Below, one piece after another: positions 36,836 through 47,470 of a DNA stretch of 64,000 nt. A model generated the notes under the pieces. That model was not told the DNA's origin. It saw only the letters and a list, made by a program, of their open reading frames with translations, and did no database searches. Origin of the DNA: Aggregatibacter kilianii. GTDB taxonomy: Bacteria; Pseudomonadota; Gammaproteobacteria; Enterobacterales; Pasteurellaceae. Positions within the stretch are counted from its first letter, which is position 1. Each line of letters begins with the position of its first letter. Location: assembly GCF_003130255.1 (NCBI RefSeq), contig NZ_NRCN01000001.1, forward strand, positions 1,606,501 through 1,670,500, read 5' to 3'. Position numbers and translations under genes: made by a program.

Positions 36836-37497
36836 CTTCCCAAATGCAATTCCACAATGTCCACGATGTGTTTTAAGAAGGTGGTGTCTTGTCCATTATG
36901 GAAACGTTCGGTATCTCTGGAGGTGAATAATAAAAGTGCGGTGGGTTTGTGGCTTGTTTTTGCGCCAAGCAGACAAATTGCCACGGAGCCAATAGGAAAT
37001 TCTTCCGGTAGAAACATCAGGTGTTTTTCTTTGTTGCTTAAATCGCCCAAGTAAAATTGGCGCAAGCCGAGACGTTCCAAGCGAATCAGTTCAAATGCCT
37101 TGCGGTCAATCCAATATTGTTCGGGAATGGTTTCATTTTTTGGCCACGCATCTCGAAATAGCAATATTTTTGCACCGTCCAGTTCATAGGATTGCGCCCA
37201 TTGTTTCAGTTTTTCTTCGCCCCGTTGGAAATCTTCCGCTTGAAACAATTTCTTTTGTAAAGGCATGAGCGCGTAGAAAATGTCTGCCTCTTGATAGGCG
37301 AGTTGATGGAATTTTTCTAAGAATGCCGTCAGGGTCTTGATTTGTTGGCGTTGTTGTTCCAACTGTGCTTCCACCAAAGATAGCGTGCCTTTTTGTGGGT
37401 GAACCACGGACAGTTTGGCAAGCAAATCAGGATGAGTGGTGAAAAAATCAGGGTGTTCGGTTAGGTATTCGACGACGTTTTTTTCCTGTTCATTCAT
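36826..37497 (-). CDS. DUF484 family protein
   Basis: A 223-residue protein of the DUF484 (YigA) family, whose fold is GAF-like. The N-terminus VVEYLTEHPDFFTTHPDLLAKL and the following coiled stretch (SLVEAQLEQQRQQIKTLTAFLEKF) are the family signature. Its function is not known; it often lies next to dapF or xerC. The ATG at 37497 is preceded by GGAGAG at good spacing. The gene lies behind purA on the same strand, with a terminator built from two inverted uptake signals between them. An uptake signal occurs inside at 36934-36942. Confidence 0.85.
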   Translation of the reverse strand: MNEQEKNVVEYLTEHPDFFTTHPDLLAKLSVVHPQKGTLSLVEAQLEQQRQQIKTLTAFLEKFHQLAYQEADIFYALMPLQKKLFQAEDFQRGEEKLKQWAQSYELDGAKILLFRDAWPKNETIPEQYWIDRKAFELIRLERLGLRQFYLGDLSNKEKHLMFLPEEFPIGSVAICLLGAKTSHKPTALLLFTSRDTERFHNGQDTTFLKHIVDIVELHLGRWV

Positions 37498-37518
37498 AAA
37501 AAAACTCTCCAAAAAAGA

Positions 37519-37547
37519 ACCGCACTTTCATAGTTCAAAAGTGCGGT
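37519..37547 (-). terminator. Terminator of purA made of two inverted uptake signals
   Basis: ACCGCACTTT (37519-37528) and AAAGTGCGGT (37538-37547) form a ten-pair stem with a nine-base loop. On the minus strand it is followed by TTCTTTTTT. It lies between the purA stop and the DUF484 ribosome binding site. Confidence 0.88.
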
Positions 37548-37564
37548 CATTTTTCTATACGTTT

Positions 37565-38887
<1,323 letters not shown>

Positions 38888-38948
38888 TTATAAAAATCAA
38901 CGGTTGCCTACTTTACTATTTTCAGCCTTGAATCTCAATGTAATTCCT

Positions 38949-39914
38949 TTATTTATTCGCTAAAATGACCGCTCTTTTCGGTGCGGGATAGCCTTCAATC
39001 GTCTTGCTATGATCATTCGGATCGAGAAAATCAATGAGAGATTCATTTTCTAACCAATCGGTTTTCCGCTGTTCCTCTAATGAGGTGACGGCGACATCCA
39101 CGCAACGCACATTTTTAAAGCCGGTTTTTTGTAACCAATGAATCAGTGCGGCAACGGATGGAATAAAATACACATTTTTCATTTTGGCGTAGCGATCCAT
39201 CGGCACCAACACCGTGTTTTCGTCACCGTCCACCACTAAGGTTTCGAGCACCAATTCGCCGCCATTAACCAGTTGCGCACGCAGTTGGGAAAGGTGATCC
39301 AACGGTGATTTGCGGTGATATAACACGCCCATAGAAAACACCGTATCAAATGCCGCAAGCGGTTGCATTTGCTCGATGCCGAGAGGAATCAAATTGGCTC
39401 GGCGATCGTCATTTAATAATTTGCGTACCGCTTCAAATTGACATAAGAACAATTCCGTCGGGTCGATGCCCACTACCATTTTCGCGCCTTCGCCCACCAT
39501 GCGCCACATATGATAGCCACTGCCGCAACCCACATCTAAAATAGTGCGGTCTTGCAATGGCGCTAAATGTGGTAGCACGCGATCCCATTTGAAATCGGAG
39601 CGCCATTCGCAATCCACATGAATGCCGAGTAAATGATAAGGCCCTTTGCGCCATGGCATGAGTTGTTTTAAATGGTGAATAATGCGTTGGCGTTCGCCGT
39701 CGGAAAGCGCAGAATCACGTTCGGATTTGACCGCACTTTTCAGATCAATACGGGAAGCCGATAAGTGCGGTAGAAATTCCAAGACTTTTGCCCACTTAGC
39801 ATATTCCCCGTGGGTTTGTTTTTGCCATTGTTTCATTTGTAATGGCAAGGTTTCCAACCAAGGGGAAAGATGGGTTGTGGCGATTTGTTGATAAAAAGGA
39901 CGAAAATCGATCAT
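38949..39914 (-). CDS. cmoB: tRNA U34 carboxymethyltransferase
   Basis: A 321-residue SAM-type enzyme that uses carboxy-SAM to turn 5-hydroxyuridine-34 into cmo5U in tRNA. Motif I is [16 protein letters not shown], and the substrate region [17 protein letters not shown] and [13 protein letters not shown] match CmoB. Length is as usual (323 in E. coli). TrhP, encoded at 421-1809, supplies the precursor modification. cmoA, its usual partner, is not adjacent; the gene is followed upstream by putP, 14 bases apart. Confidence 0.94.
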   Translation of the reverse strand: MIDFRPFYQQIATTHLSPWLETLPLQMKQWQKQTHGEYAKWAKVLEFLPHLSASRIDLKSAVKSERDSALSDGERQRIIHHLKQLMPWRKGPYHLLGIHVDCEWRSDFKWDRVLPHLAPLQDRTILDVGCGSGYHMWRMVGEGAKMVVGIDPTELFLCQFEAVRKLLNDDRRANLIPLGIEQMQPLAAFDTVFSMGVLYHRKSPLDHLSQLRAQLVNGGELVLETLVVDGDENTVLVPMDRYAKMKNVYFIPSVAALIHWLQKTGFKNVRCVDVAVTSLEEQRKTDWLENESLIDFLDPNDHSKTIEGYPAPKRAVILANK

Positions 39915-39928
39915 TTTTAACGTTCCTG

Positions 39929-41449
39929 TTATAAGGCGTTTTTATAGGCTTCTTGTGCTTTTTCAAAGGTTTCTTGCGTTTCGGCGTCAGGTTTGCTTGA
40001 TAGCAGCGAAATGACAATGATAACAAGGGTAGCCAGTAAAAAGCCTGGGATCATTTCATAAACTTGAGCCAATTCGCTTTTCGCCGGGATCCATTCTTTC
40101 CATGCAAAAACCGTGATGGCTCCTGTCAGCATGCCTGCCATGGCGCCGGAGGAAGTCATGCGTTTCCAAAATAATGAAAGTAAAACCACCGGGCCAAAGG
40201 CGCTGCCGAAGCCTGCCCAAGCAAATTCCACAAGTTTCAGAACCTTGCTGTTTTGATCTTGGGCGATCCAAATGGCAATGGCGGCAATCACCAATACCAT
40301 GGCGCGACCTAGCCAAACCAATTCTTTTTCTGAGGCGTTCGGGCGGATAAAGCCTTTGTAAAAATCTTCTGTAATCGCACTAGAAGAAATTAATAACTGG
40401 CAACTTAAGGTACTCATCACTGCAGCAAGAATGGCTGAAAGCAAAATACCGGCGATCCATGGATTAAATAATAGTCGAGATAATTCGATAAAAACTTGTT
40501 CGGGTTCATGGTTTACCAAGGCGGCGGAAGCGGTGTTTGCATTCGCGTAGAAATACGCCATGCCAAAGAAACCGATAGCGACGGCACCGACCAAACAGAG
40601 CACCATCCATGTCATGCTGATTTTACGGGCTTTATTGAGGGAATGTACAGAATCTGCCGCCATGAAGCGAGCGAGAATATGTGGTTGCCCGAAATAACCT
40701 AAACCCCACGCAGCAAGGCTTAACAAGCCCATGATGGTCGTGCCACGAAATAAATCTGTGAACTCTTTTTGTGTGCTCATTTCTGCTTGTTGCACGATGC
40801 TTTGTAAGTCGTCAATGCCGTCGATAGATATCACCACAAAGACAGGTGTAAGCAATAAGGCGAAAATCATTAGCGTGGCTTGAATGGTGTCCGTCCAGCT
40901 CACAGCAAGGAAACCACCAATAAAGGTGTAGGCGATTGTCGCAAACGCGCCGTACCAAAGTGCGGTAGAATAGTCGATGGAAAAGAGGTTTTGGAATAAT
41001 TTCGCACCAGCAACCACACCTGAGGCGCAATAAATCGTGAAGAATACCAAAATAATGGAGGCAGAAACGATTTTTAATGCGTTGTGACGCGAACCAAAAC
41101 GATGATGAAAATATTCAGGCAGGGTTAAGGCATTATTATTAAATTCGGTGTAAACCCGTAAACGTCCGGCAACGAATAGCCAGTTTAAATAAGCCCCCAA
41201 GGTTAAGCCGATGGCAATCCAGCCCTCGACTAAACCGGATAAATATACGGCGCCCGGCAATCCCATCAATAACCAACCGGACATATCGGATGCACCGGCG
41301 GACATGGCGGTGACAAAACTTCCTAAGCGACGACCACCAAGAATGTAGTCGGATAAATCTTTAGTGTAATAATAAGCGGCCACACCAATGCTAATCATGC
41401 CGAAGATATAAATAGTAAATGTAATAATTGTCGGATCTAAACCAAACAT
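39929..41449 (-). CDS. putP: Sodium/proline symporter
   Basis: A 506-residue sodium:solute symporter with about 13 membrane helices, close to E. coli PutP (502). The N-terminal [33 protein letters not shown] holds the conserved sodium and proline site, and [14 protein letters not shown] is a family block. It imports proline. It is divergent from rng, with 145 bases between, and overlaps no other gene. One uptake signal lies within. Confidence 0.93.
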   Translation of the reverse strand: MFGLDPTIITFTIYIFGMISIGVAAYYYTKDLSDYILGGRRLGSFVTAMSAGASDMSGWLLMGLPGAVYLSGLVEGWIAIGLTLGAYLNWLFVAGRLRVYTEFNNNALTLPEYFHHRFGSRHNALKIVSASIILVFFTIYCASGVVAGAKLFQNLFSIDYSTALWYGAFATIAYTFIGGFLAVSWTDTIQATLMIFALLLTPVFVVISIDGIDDLQSIVQQAEMSTQKEFTDLFRGTTIMGLLSLAAWGLGYFGQPHILARFMAADSVHSLNKARKISMTWMVLCLVGAVAIGFFGMAYFYANANTASAALVNHEPEQVFIELSRLLFNPWIAGILLSAILAAVMSTLSCQLLISSSAITEDFYKGFIRPNASEKELVWLGRAMVLVIAAIAIWIAQDQNSKVLKLVEFAWAGFGSAFGPVVLLSLFWKRMTSSGAMAGMLTGAITVFAWKEWIPAKSELAQVYEMIPGFLLATLVIIVISLLSSKPDAETQETFEKAQEAYKNAL

Positions 41450-41594
41450 CGTGTCAACCCTAAAAACAGTTCTAACGTTCTAATATTCAAAAAAAGGGAC
41501 ACATTTTACCTCATTTGCCCCTGTTATTCTATTTTCCTTTTCGTTAGACTAATCGGCAAAATCAATTACAACAACATTTTGGATAAGATATTTT

Positions 41595-43070
41595 ATGGAT
41601 TCTGTTGAATTATTGGTCAATGTGACACCAAGCGAAACGCGCATTGCCTTAGTGGAAACCGGTTTGCTCAAAGAAGTGCATATTGAACGCCAAGGCAAAC
41701 GCGGTATTGTGGGAAATATTTATAAAGGTCGCGTCACCCGTGTATTACCGGGGATGCAATCAGCATTTGTGGACATCGGGCTGGAAAAAGCCGCTTTCTT
41801 ACACGCGTCAGATATTGTATCGCACACCGAATGCGTGGAAGAAAGTGAACAAAAACAATTTGTGGTGAAAGACATCTCCCAACTGGTACACGAAGGGCAA
41901 GACATCGTAGTGCAAGTGGTAAAAGATCCGCTTGGTACGAAAGGCGCGCGACTCACCACCGATATTACCTTGCCTTCCCGTTATTTAGTGTTCATGCCTG
42001 AAAATAGCCATGTGGGCGTGTCACAACGTATTGAAAGCGAAGAAGAACGCGCCCGCCTGAAAGAACTTGCCTTGCCCTTATGTGATGAACTGGGGGGCTT
42101 TATTATCCGTACCGCTGCCGAAGGAGCGAGCGAGTTGGATTTGCAACAAGACGCCGATTTCTTAAAACGCTTATGGCGTAAAGTGCTAGAACGCCGTGCG
42201 AAATACCCAACCCGCTCCATGCTTTACGGCGAATTGGCGCTGACACAGCGCATTTTGCGTGATTTTATCGGTGCCAAATTAGATCGTATTCATATTGACT
42301 CCCGACTTTGTTTCAACGAAGTGAAACAATTCACCGAAGAATTTATCCCGAATCTCACGGGTAAACTGATTTTATATACGGGAAATCAGCCACTCTTTGA
42401 TGTGTACAGCGTAGAAACGGCGATTCACAATGCGTTGGATAAACGAGTAAATCTTAAATCCGGCGGCTATTTGATTATTGAACAAACGGAAGCCATGACG
42501 ACTATCGACATCAACACCGGCGCGTTTGTAGGGCATCGTAATTTGGAAGAAACCATTTTTAACACCAATATTGAAGCGACCAAAGCCATCGCCCAACAGC
42601 TCCAATTACGCAATCTCGGCGGCATGATCATCATTGATTTCATCGATATGCAAAACGAGTTGCACCGCACCCGTGTGTTGGAATCTTTAGAAAAGGCGTT
42701 GGCTTCCGACCCGGTGAAAACAAATGTTAACGGCTTCACTCAATTAGGTTTGGTGGAAATGACCCGCAAACGTACCCGTGAAAGTTTGGAGCATATCCTT
42801 TGTTGTGAATGCCCGACTTGTGCGGGCCGCGGACGGATAAAAACCGTGGAAACCGTATGCTACGAAATCATGCGCGAAATTATCCGCGTGCATCATTTAT
42901 TCTCCAGCGAACAATTTGTGGTTTACGCCTCCCACGCCGTTGCCGATTATTTAATCAATGAAGAATCCCACGGCTTACTGGCAGAGTTGGAAGTTTTCAT
43001 CGGCAAACAAATTCAAATAAAAACTGAACCGTTTTACACACAAGAACAGTTTGATGTGGTGGTGATGTAA
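41595..43070 (+). CDS. rng: Ribonuclease G
   Basis: A 491-residue endoribonuclease of the RNase E/G family, which matures the 16S rRNA 5' end and degrades some mRNAs. An S1 domain lies at about residues 35-125 (GNIYKGRVTRVLPGMQSAFVDIG). The catalytic Mg-binding aspartates lie in TIDINTGAF and IIDFIDM, and the zinc-link motif is CECPTCAGRG. It lacks the long C-terminal scaffold of RNase E. Its 3' side leads straight into an uptake-signal inverted repeat that contains a mobile-looking element. Confidence 0.95.
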   Translation: MDSVELLVNVTPSETRIALVETGLLKEVHIERQGKRGIVGNIYKGRVTRVLPGMQSAFVDIGLEKAAFLHASDIVSHTECVEESEQKQFVVKDISQLVHEGQDIVVQVVKDPLGTKGARLTTDITLPSRYLVFMPENSHVGVSQRIESEEERARLKELALPLCDELGGFIIRTAAEGASELDLQQDADFLKRLWRKVLERRAKYPTRSMLYGELALTQRILRDFIGAKLDRIHIDSRLCFNEVKQFTEEFIPNLTGKLILYTGNQPLFDVYSVETAIHNALDKRVNLKSGGYLIIEQTEAMTTIDINTGAFVGHRNLEETIFNTNIEATKAIAQQLQLRNLGGMIIIDFIDMQNELHRTRVLESLEKALASDPVKTNVNGFTQLGLVEMTRKRTRESLEHILCCECPTCAGRGRIKTVETVCYEIMREIIRVHHLFSSEQFVVYASHAVADYLINEESHGLLAELEVFIGKQIQIKTEPFYTQEQFDVVVM

Positions 43071-43071
43071 A

Positions 43072-43327
43072 AAAGTGCGGTGGATTTTATGAGTATTTTT
43101 GAAACACCTATACTTCCGCCATAAACAGAGGAAACCAAGCGATACAATCTAAAAATACCCGGTATTATGTAGCAAATGCACAAAACGCTTGCTGAGCTTG
43201 TCGAAGCATTCCTTTTGTGTATCGGAGAAGCTGAAATGATACACGTTGACAAGCTCAGTGACCGTCATTTCAGCTTTGTGCAAATGCTACATAATTTCAA
43301 AAATACCCGCAAAACCCACCGCACTTT
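43072..43327. repeat. Interrupted uptake-signal inverted repeat after rng
   Basis: A 29-base left arm (43072-43100, starting AAAGTGCGGTGG) pairs with a right arm at 43299-43327 (ending CCACCGCACTTT), with 25 of 29 positions complementary by my count. The arms are separated by about 200 bases that hold the palindromic element. Without the insert it would be a large hairpin, probably a former rng terminator. Confidence 0.7.
43162..43298 (+). repeat. Palindromic MITE-like element, copy A
   Basis: Terminal inverted repeats of about 21 bases, ATTATGTAGCA...CACAAA at the left and TTTGTG...TGCTACATAAT at the right (43164-43295). Inside, GCTGAGCTTGTC pairs with GACAAGCTCAGT and TGAAATGA pairs with TCATTTCA. 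The element is flanked by an exact 11-base direct repeat, AAAAATACCCG, at 43151-43161 and 43299-43309. It encodes no protein. A second full copy lies at 48986. Confidence 0.8.
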
Positions 43328-43356
43328 CCTCAACAGTAACAACAAAAGGAGACCTT

Positions 43357-44004
43357 ATGAAACTCTACGTTTACGACCATTGTCCGTTTTGCGTGCGCGC
43401 CCGCATGATTTTCGGTTTGAAAAAAGTGCCGGTTGACTTGGTCACGATCCTAAACGACGACGTGGAAACGCCAACCAAGCTCATCGGTCAAAAAATCGTC
43501 CCGATTTTAGTTAAAGAAAACGGCGAAGCCATGCCGGAAAGTTTGGATATCGTGCGTTACATTGATGCACACTACGGGGAAAAAGTTTTATCGGAAAAGG
43601 TTCGTCCACAAATAGAAGATTGGCTAAAACAGGTTGGCAGCTATTACAATCATTTGGTTCTCCCGCGTTTCACCCGCCTTGGTTTGCCGGAATATGCCAC
43701 CCAAAGTGCAGTCAATTATTTCACTGAAAATAAAGAAAAATCAATCGGCAACTTCGCCGACAATCTGGCAAATACCGACACCTATCTCGCCCGTCTTGCA
43801 CCTGATTTAGCTCAACTCGCCGATTTAATCCAATCGGACACCGCACTTAATGGCAATCTTTCCTTAGAAGACATCCTCGTTTTCCCAATCTTGCGTAACC
43901 TCACCTGTGTAAAAGGCATCCATTTCCCGCCGAAAGTAAAAAACTATGTGGAAACTATGTCCCGCTTGAGCTGCGTGCCGTTGTATGGGGATAAGGCGAT
44001 TTAG
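43357..44004 (+). CDS. grxB: Glutaredoxin 2
   Basis: A 215-residue GST-fold glutaredoxin, the same length as E. coli Grx2. The active site is CPFC in LYVYDHCPFCVRARMIF near the N-terminus, the cis-proline lies in GQKIVPILV, and the C-terminal helical domain covers residues about 85-215. It reduces disulfides with glutathione. The ATG at 43357 follows AAAGGAG at ideal spacing; an in-frame extension back to 43246 would run through the mobile-looking element and is rejected. Confidence 0.95.
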   Translation: MKLYVYDHCPFCVRARMIFGLKKVPVDLVTILNDDVETPTKLIGQKIVPILVKENGEAMPESLDIVRYIDAHYGEKVLSEKVRPQIEDWLKQVGSYYNHLVLPRFTRLGLPEYATQSAVNYFTENKEKSIGNFADNLANTDTYLARLAPDLAQLADLIQSDTALNGNLSLEDILVFPILRNLTCVKGIHFPPKVKNYVETMSRLSCVPLYGDKAI

Positions 44005-44018
44005 GTGGGGAGGAGAAG

Positions 44019-44717
44019 ATGAAACCTCTTTGTGTCGTATTAAGCGGTGCAGGCATTAGCGCCGAAAGCGGTATTCCGACGTATCGCGCGGAGGATGGTT
44101 TATGGGCAGGGCATAAAATCGAGGAAGTTTGTACACCGGAAGCCCTGCAACGTAACCGCAAGAAAGTGTTGGATTTTTATAATGAACGCCGCCGTAATTG
44201 TGCTACAGCCCAACCCAACGTAGCACATAAGGCCTTGGTAGAATTGGAGCAAGGCTACAACGTGCAAATCATCACGCAAAATGTAGATGACCTGCACGAA
44301 CGCGCCGGTAGTGCCAATGTGTTGCACCTGCACGGCGAATTAAACAAAGCGCGCAGCAGTTTTGACCCCGATTACATCGTGCCTTGCTTCGGCGAACAAT
44401 CCGTGGATGATAAAGACCCTAATGGACACCCAATGCGCCCCCATATCGTCTTTTTCGGCGAAAACGTCCCCATGTTAGAACCGGCAATTGACTTGGTTTC
44501 TAAAGCGGACGTTGTTCTGGTTATCGGCACTTCATTACAGGTTTACCCCGCCAACGGTTTGGTCAACGAAGCGGCAAGAAATGCCGAAATTTACCTTATC
44601 GACCCTAATCCAAATACAGGCTTTATCCCACGCCCGGTGGAAACAGTAAAAATGAAAGCCGGCAAAGGCGTACCGAAAGTAGTGGCCGAGTTATTAGGAA
44701 AAGTAAAAAATAAATGA
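44019..44717 (+). CDS. cobB: Sir2-family NAD-dependent protein deacylase lacking the zinc cysteines
   Basis: A 232-residue sirtuin. NAD-binding motifs are intact (LSGAGISAESGIPTYR, ITQNVDDLHERAG) and the catalytic histidine lies in LHLHGEL. The Y-x2-R pair in FYNERRR marks the desuccinylase/demalonylase class III. The small domain between LHGEL and RPHIVFFGE, which usually holds four zinc cysteines in two CxxC pairs, has only one cysteine here (IVPCFGE). So the protein is probably active but without the zinc ribbon. It starts 15 bases after grxB. Confidence 0.88.
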   Translation: MKPLCVVLSGAGISAESGIPTYRAEDGLWAGHKIEEVCTPEALQRNRKKVLDFYNERRRNCATAQPNVAHKALVELEQGYNVQIITQNVDDLHERAGSANVLHLHGELNKARSSFDPDYIVPCFGEQSVDDKDPNGHPMRPHIVFFGENVPMLEPAIDLVSKADVVLVIGTSLQVYPANGLVNEAARNAEIYLIDPNPNTGFIPRPVETVKMKAGKGVPKVVAELLGKVKNK

Positions 44718-44773
44718 TTTGCTGACTATATACTGTGTCAATTTTTTAACTAATTACTTACAAGGAATCAATT

Positions 44774-45745
44774 ATGAAACTGATTAAACCAAATAAAATT
44801 CGTTTTATTAAATTAGGTATAAAAGGATGTTGGGAAAAGAATTGTATTGATAAAGGCAGTACGGCAAGTACAAAAAATACGATTCGTCTTGGCTATGAAT
44901 CTACATCAGAGATTCACCAAGAATGTTTGAATAATCAATGGGATGGTTGTATTGAATATTGTAAAACGCATTGGAGTGACCATACAGGAACGGTTTCAAA
45001 TCACCTGAGACAAATTCAAGATTTTTATCAACTTGGGGAAGATACACTTTGGATCACCTTCTTTGGACGTAAATTATATTGGGCTTTTTGCAGTAAAGAG
45101 GTTATTGAGGAAAGCGATGGGTCTAGAACAGGAAAAGTTATTAGTAACAATGGGAATTGGTCTTGCGTTGATGCTAACGGTAAAGAACTTTTAGTTGATA
45201 ATCTTGATGGTAGAGTAACAAAGGTCCAAGCCTATAGAGGGACAATTTGTGGTGTTGAGATGGAGGACTATTTAATACGTCGTATAAATGCTGAAGTTAT
45301 TGAGGAAATTACAGAAGCGAAAGAAGCCTATGAAACATTAATTAAATCAGTTGAAAAATTAATTAAAGGTTTATGGTGGAGTGACTTTGAACTGTTAACA
45401 GATCTTGTTTTTTCTAAATTGGCATGGCAACGATACTCTGTTTTAGGTAAAACGGAGAAAGGAATAGATCTTGATTTGTATTCACCTTCAACGCAGAAGA
45501 GAGTATTTGTGCAAATTAAGTCAGAGACTGATATTAAACAATTAGACGAATATGTTTTAAACTTTGAAAGTGAATATAAAAACTATGGTTATTCAGAAAT
45601 GTATTACGTATATCATTCAGGTTTAGAAAACATAGATGAAGAACAATATCAAGTTAAAGGAATTAAGCTTGTAAATGGTCGAAAAATGGCAGAGCTTGTA
45701 ATTAGTGCCGGTTTAGTTGAATGGTTGATTAACAAACGTTCTTAG
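44774..45745 (+). CDS. Unknown protein with PD-(D/E)XK nuclease-like C-terminus
   Basis: A 323-residue orphan. The N-terminal 110 residues are rich in W and C and contain LGEDTLWITFFGRKLYWAFC, a beta-rich block that may be a reader domain. Residues about 195-320 look like an Mrr-type PD-(D/E)XK fold: E206 in WSDFELLTDLVF, D232/D234 in KGIDLDLYS, and Q247-x-K249 in VFVQIKSE. Such proteins are often modification-dependent or solitary restriction enzymes. No methyltransferase is next to it. The gene is clearly AT-rich, has no uptake signal and is closed by its own strong terminator, which suggests a cassette gained by transfer. Confidence 0.7.
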   Translation: MKLIKPNKIRFIKLGIKGCWEKNCIDKGSTASTKNTIRLGYESTSEIHQECLNNQWDGCIEYCKTHWSDHTGTVSNHLRQIQDFYQLGEDTLWITFFGRKLYWAFCSKEVIEESDGSRTGKVISNNGNWSCVDANGKELLVDNLDGRVTKVQAYRGTICGVEMEDYLIRRINAEVIEEITEAKEAYETLIKSVEKLIKGLWWSDFELLTDLVFSKLAWQRYSVLGKTEKGIDLDLYSPSTQKRVFVQIKSETDIKQLDEYVLNFESEYKNYGYSEMYYVYHSGLENIDEEQYQVKGIKLVNGRKMAELVISAGLVEWLINKRS

Positions 45746-45783
45746 AACTATCTCTAGCGACACCTTTTGTCGCACCACTCACT

Positions 45784-45818
45784 AAAAAACTCCTTACTAA
45801 CCTAGTAAGGAGTTTTTT
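45784..45818. terminator. Strong bidirectional-type terminator after the nuclease-like gene
   Basis: AAAAAACTCCTTACTA (45784-45799), loop ACC, TAGTAAGGAGTTTTTT (45803-45818). A perfect 16-pair stem with a three-base loop. Confidence 0.95.
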
Positions 45819-45895
45819 ATTTCTGATAAATTAAACCTACTGATAATATTCACGCATACGAGTAAACGGTACGGGCTGATTGCTTTTTAATTATT

Positions 45896-45917
45896 GCTAT
45901 ATTTTTGTTTATATAGC
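45896..45917 (+). promoter_or_regulatory. ModE operator upstream of modABCD
   Basis: GCTATAT (45896-45902), eight-base spacer, ATATAGC (45911-45917): a perfect seven-base inverted repeat matching the core of known ModE sites. A further half site GCTATAT lies at 45924-45930. ModE with molybdate represses uptake genes, so the operon is probably shut when molybdate is plentiful. It lies 44 bases before the modA start. Confidence 0.8.
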
Positions 45918-45960
45918 CAATGTGCTATATTTACCTCACTTTTTAAAACAGGAGTGTGAC

Positions 45961-46698
45961 ATGAAAAAATTAGCAACATTGGCCGCGTTGATGATGGTAG
46001 CATTTTCTGCGCAAGCAGCGGATTTGTATCTTTATGCCGGCGCAGGCTTGAAAGAACCGGTTGAAAAAATTATTCAGCAATTTGAAAAGGATACGGGTAA
46101 TAAAGTCACCGTGGAATACGGTGGTTCAGGGCAACTGTTGGCGCGTTATAATCAGGTGAAAAGCGGCGATTTGTTCTTGTCCGGTTCAGCGGATGATGTG
46201 GAAAAATTGCAACAGGCGAATGAAGTGAAAGACGTTGCGCCGGTGGTATTGCATATTCCGGTGATGGTGGTGCGTAAGGATAAAAGCGCGAGGATTGATT
46301 CTTTCAAAGCCTTGGCGGAAAGTCAGTTGCGTTTAGGTATCGGTGATAGCAAAGTCATGGCGTTGGGCAAAGGCGCGGAAAAAATGTTTGAACTGTCCGG
46401 TTATCAACAACAGCTTAACAATAAAGTGGTGGTGAAAGCGGCGACGGTTAAACAATTGATGTTGTATTTGCTTAATGGGGATGTGGATGCGGCAGTTGTT
46501 GGTCGTTCCGGGGCGTGGAAAGTGCGTGATAAAGTGGATTTATTACCAAACCCGGTCGGTACGCCGGAAGAAAAAGTGACCCTTGGTTTGTTTTCCTCAA
46601 GTCAGCAGCCGACAGAAGCTAAACAGTTGTTAGACTTTTTCAAATCCGAACAAGGCGTGAAATATTTTACCGATGAAGGCTTCCTCCCTATTAAATAA
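45961..46698 (+). CDS. modA: Molybdate/tungstate-binding protein ModA
   Basis: A 245-residue periplasmic binding protein with a Sec signal peptide (MKKLATLAALMMVAFSAQAA, cleaved after AQA). It belongs to the extracellular solute-binding type II group (YAGAGLKEPVEKIIQQFEKDTGNKVTVEYGGSGQLL). Molybdate or tungstate is bound by main-chain NH groups and serines, including the SG in GGSGQLL. ATG 45961 has AGGAG upstream; an extension to 45880 would read through the ModE operator. It overlaps modB by 26 bases. Confidence 0.9.
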   Translation: MKKLATLAALMMVAFSAQAADLYLYAGAGLKEPVEKIIQQFEKDTGNKVTVEYGGSGQLLARYNQVKSGDLFLSGSADDVEKLQQANEVKDVAPVVLHIPVMVVRKDKSARIDSFKALAESQLRLGIGDSKVMALGKGAEKMFELSGYQQQLNNKVVVKAATVKQLMLYLLNGDVDAAVVGRSGAWKVRDKVDLLPNPVGTPEEKVTLGLFSSSQQPTEAKQLLDFFKSEQGVKYFTDEGFLPIK

Positions 46699-47470
46699 AA
46701 GCCTTAGTTTAAAGTTAGCACTGATTCCGCTAGTTATGTTGTTATGTGTTGTCGTGGGCGCGGTGTTTTCTTTAACGGCACAACTGGATTTTCATTTTTT
46801 CAAAAAAGCGTTGTTCGATGCCGAGTTGCATTTCGCCTTAGGTATGTCTCTCGGCACCTCGCTTATGTCTCTTTTTTTGGCGCTATGTATTGCTATTCCA
46901 TCCGCGTGGTTGATGAGCCAAGTGCGGTTACCTTTGCAAAAGTTTATTGATACGTTTCTGGATTTGCCGATGGTGTTGCCACCGTTGGTGACGGGCTTGA
47001 GTTTGTTGCTGTTGTTTAATTCGCAAGGTGTCTTGAGCCAACTGATTCCCGGGATCAGTCAATGGATTTTTAGCCCTATCGGTATTGTAGTGGCACAAAC
47101 CTATATCGCCTCGTCCATTTTGTTACGCAATGCTAGAGGAATTTTCACGTCGTTTGATCAGGGGTACCGTCTCGCCGCCTACAATTTAGGCTTATCACCT
47201 TTCAGAACGCTGTTTAAAGTGGAATTGCCCATGTGCTGGAAACCGTTGTTGGGCGGTGCAATTTTGGCATGGTCGCGGGCTATTGGGGAATTTGGTGCGA
47301 CATTAATGCTTGCCGGCGCAACCCGCTTTAAAACTGAAACCTTGCCGATGGCGGTGTATCTGAATATTTCTAGCGGTGACTTTGAAATTGCGATCGGTGC
47401 TGCGTTGTGGCTGTTGTTTATTGCTGCCTGTTTGCTGTTTTTGCTTCGGGTGCTGAATCGGAATGTTTAA
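46673..47470 (+). CDS. modB: Molybdate ABC transporter permease ModB
   Basis: A 265-residue inner membrane permease with about six hydrophobic segments. The EAA loop, which contacts the ATPase, is [42 protein letters not shown] and [23 protein letters not shown] are family blocks for molybdate and sulfate permeases. Its start lies inside modA and its end overlaps modC by eight bases, so the three proteins are translationally coupled. Confidence 0.9.
   Translation: MKASSLLNKSLSLKLALIPLVMLLCVVVGAVFSLTAQLDFHFFKKALFDAELHFALGMSLGTSLMSLFLALCIAIPSAWLMSQVRLPLQKFIDTFLDLPMVLPPLVTGLSLLLLFNSQGVLSQLIPGISQWIFSPIGIVVAQTYIASSILLRNARGIFTSFDQGYRLAAYNLGLSPFRTLFKVELPMCWKPLLGGAILAWSRAIGEFGATLMLAGATRFKTETLPMAVYLNISSGDFEIAIGAALWLLFIAACLLFLLRVLNRNV

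Noticed and set aside
43246-43356. N-terminal extension of GrxB, 37 residues
   Set aside because: It would translate the repeat element and an uptake signal. Glutaredoxin 2 starts at MKLYVYDHCPFC.
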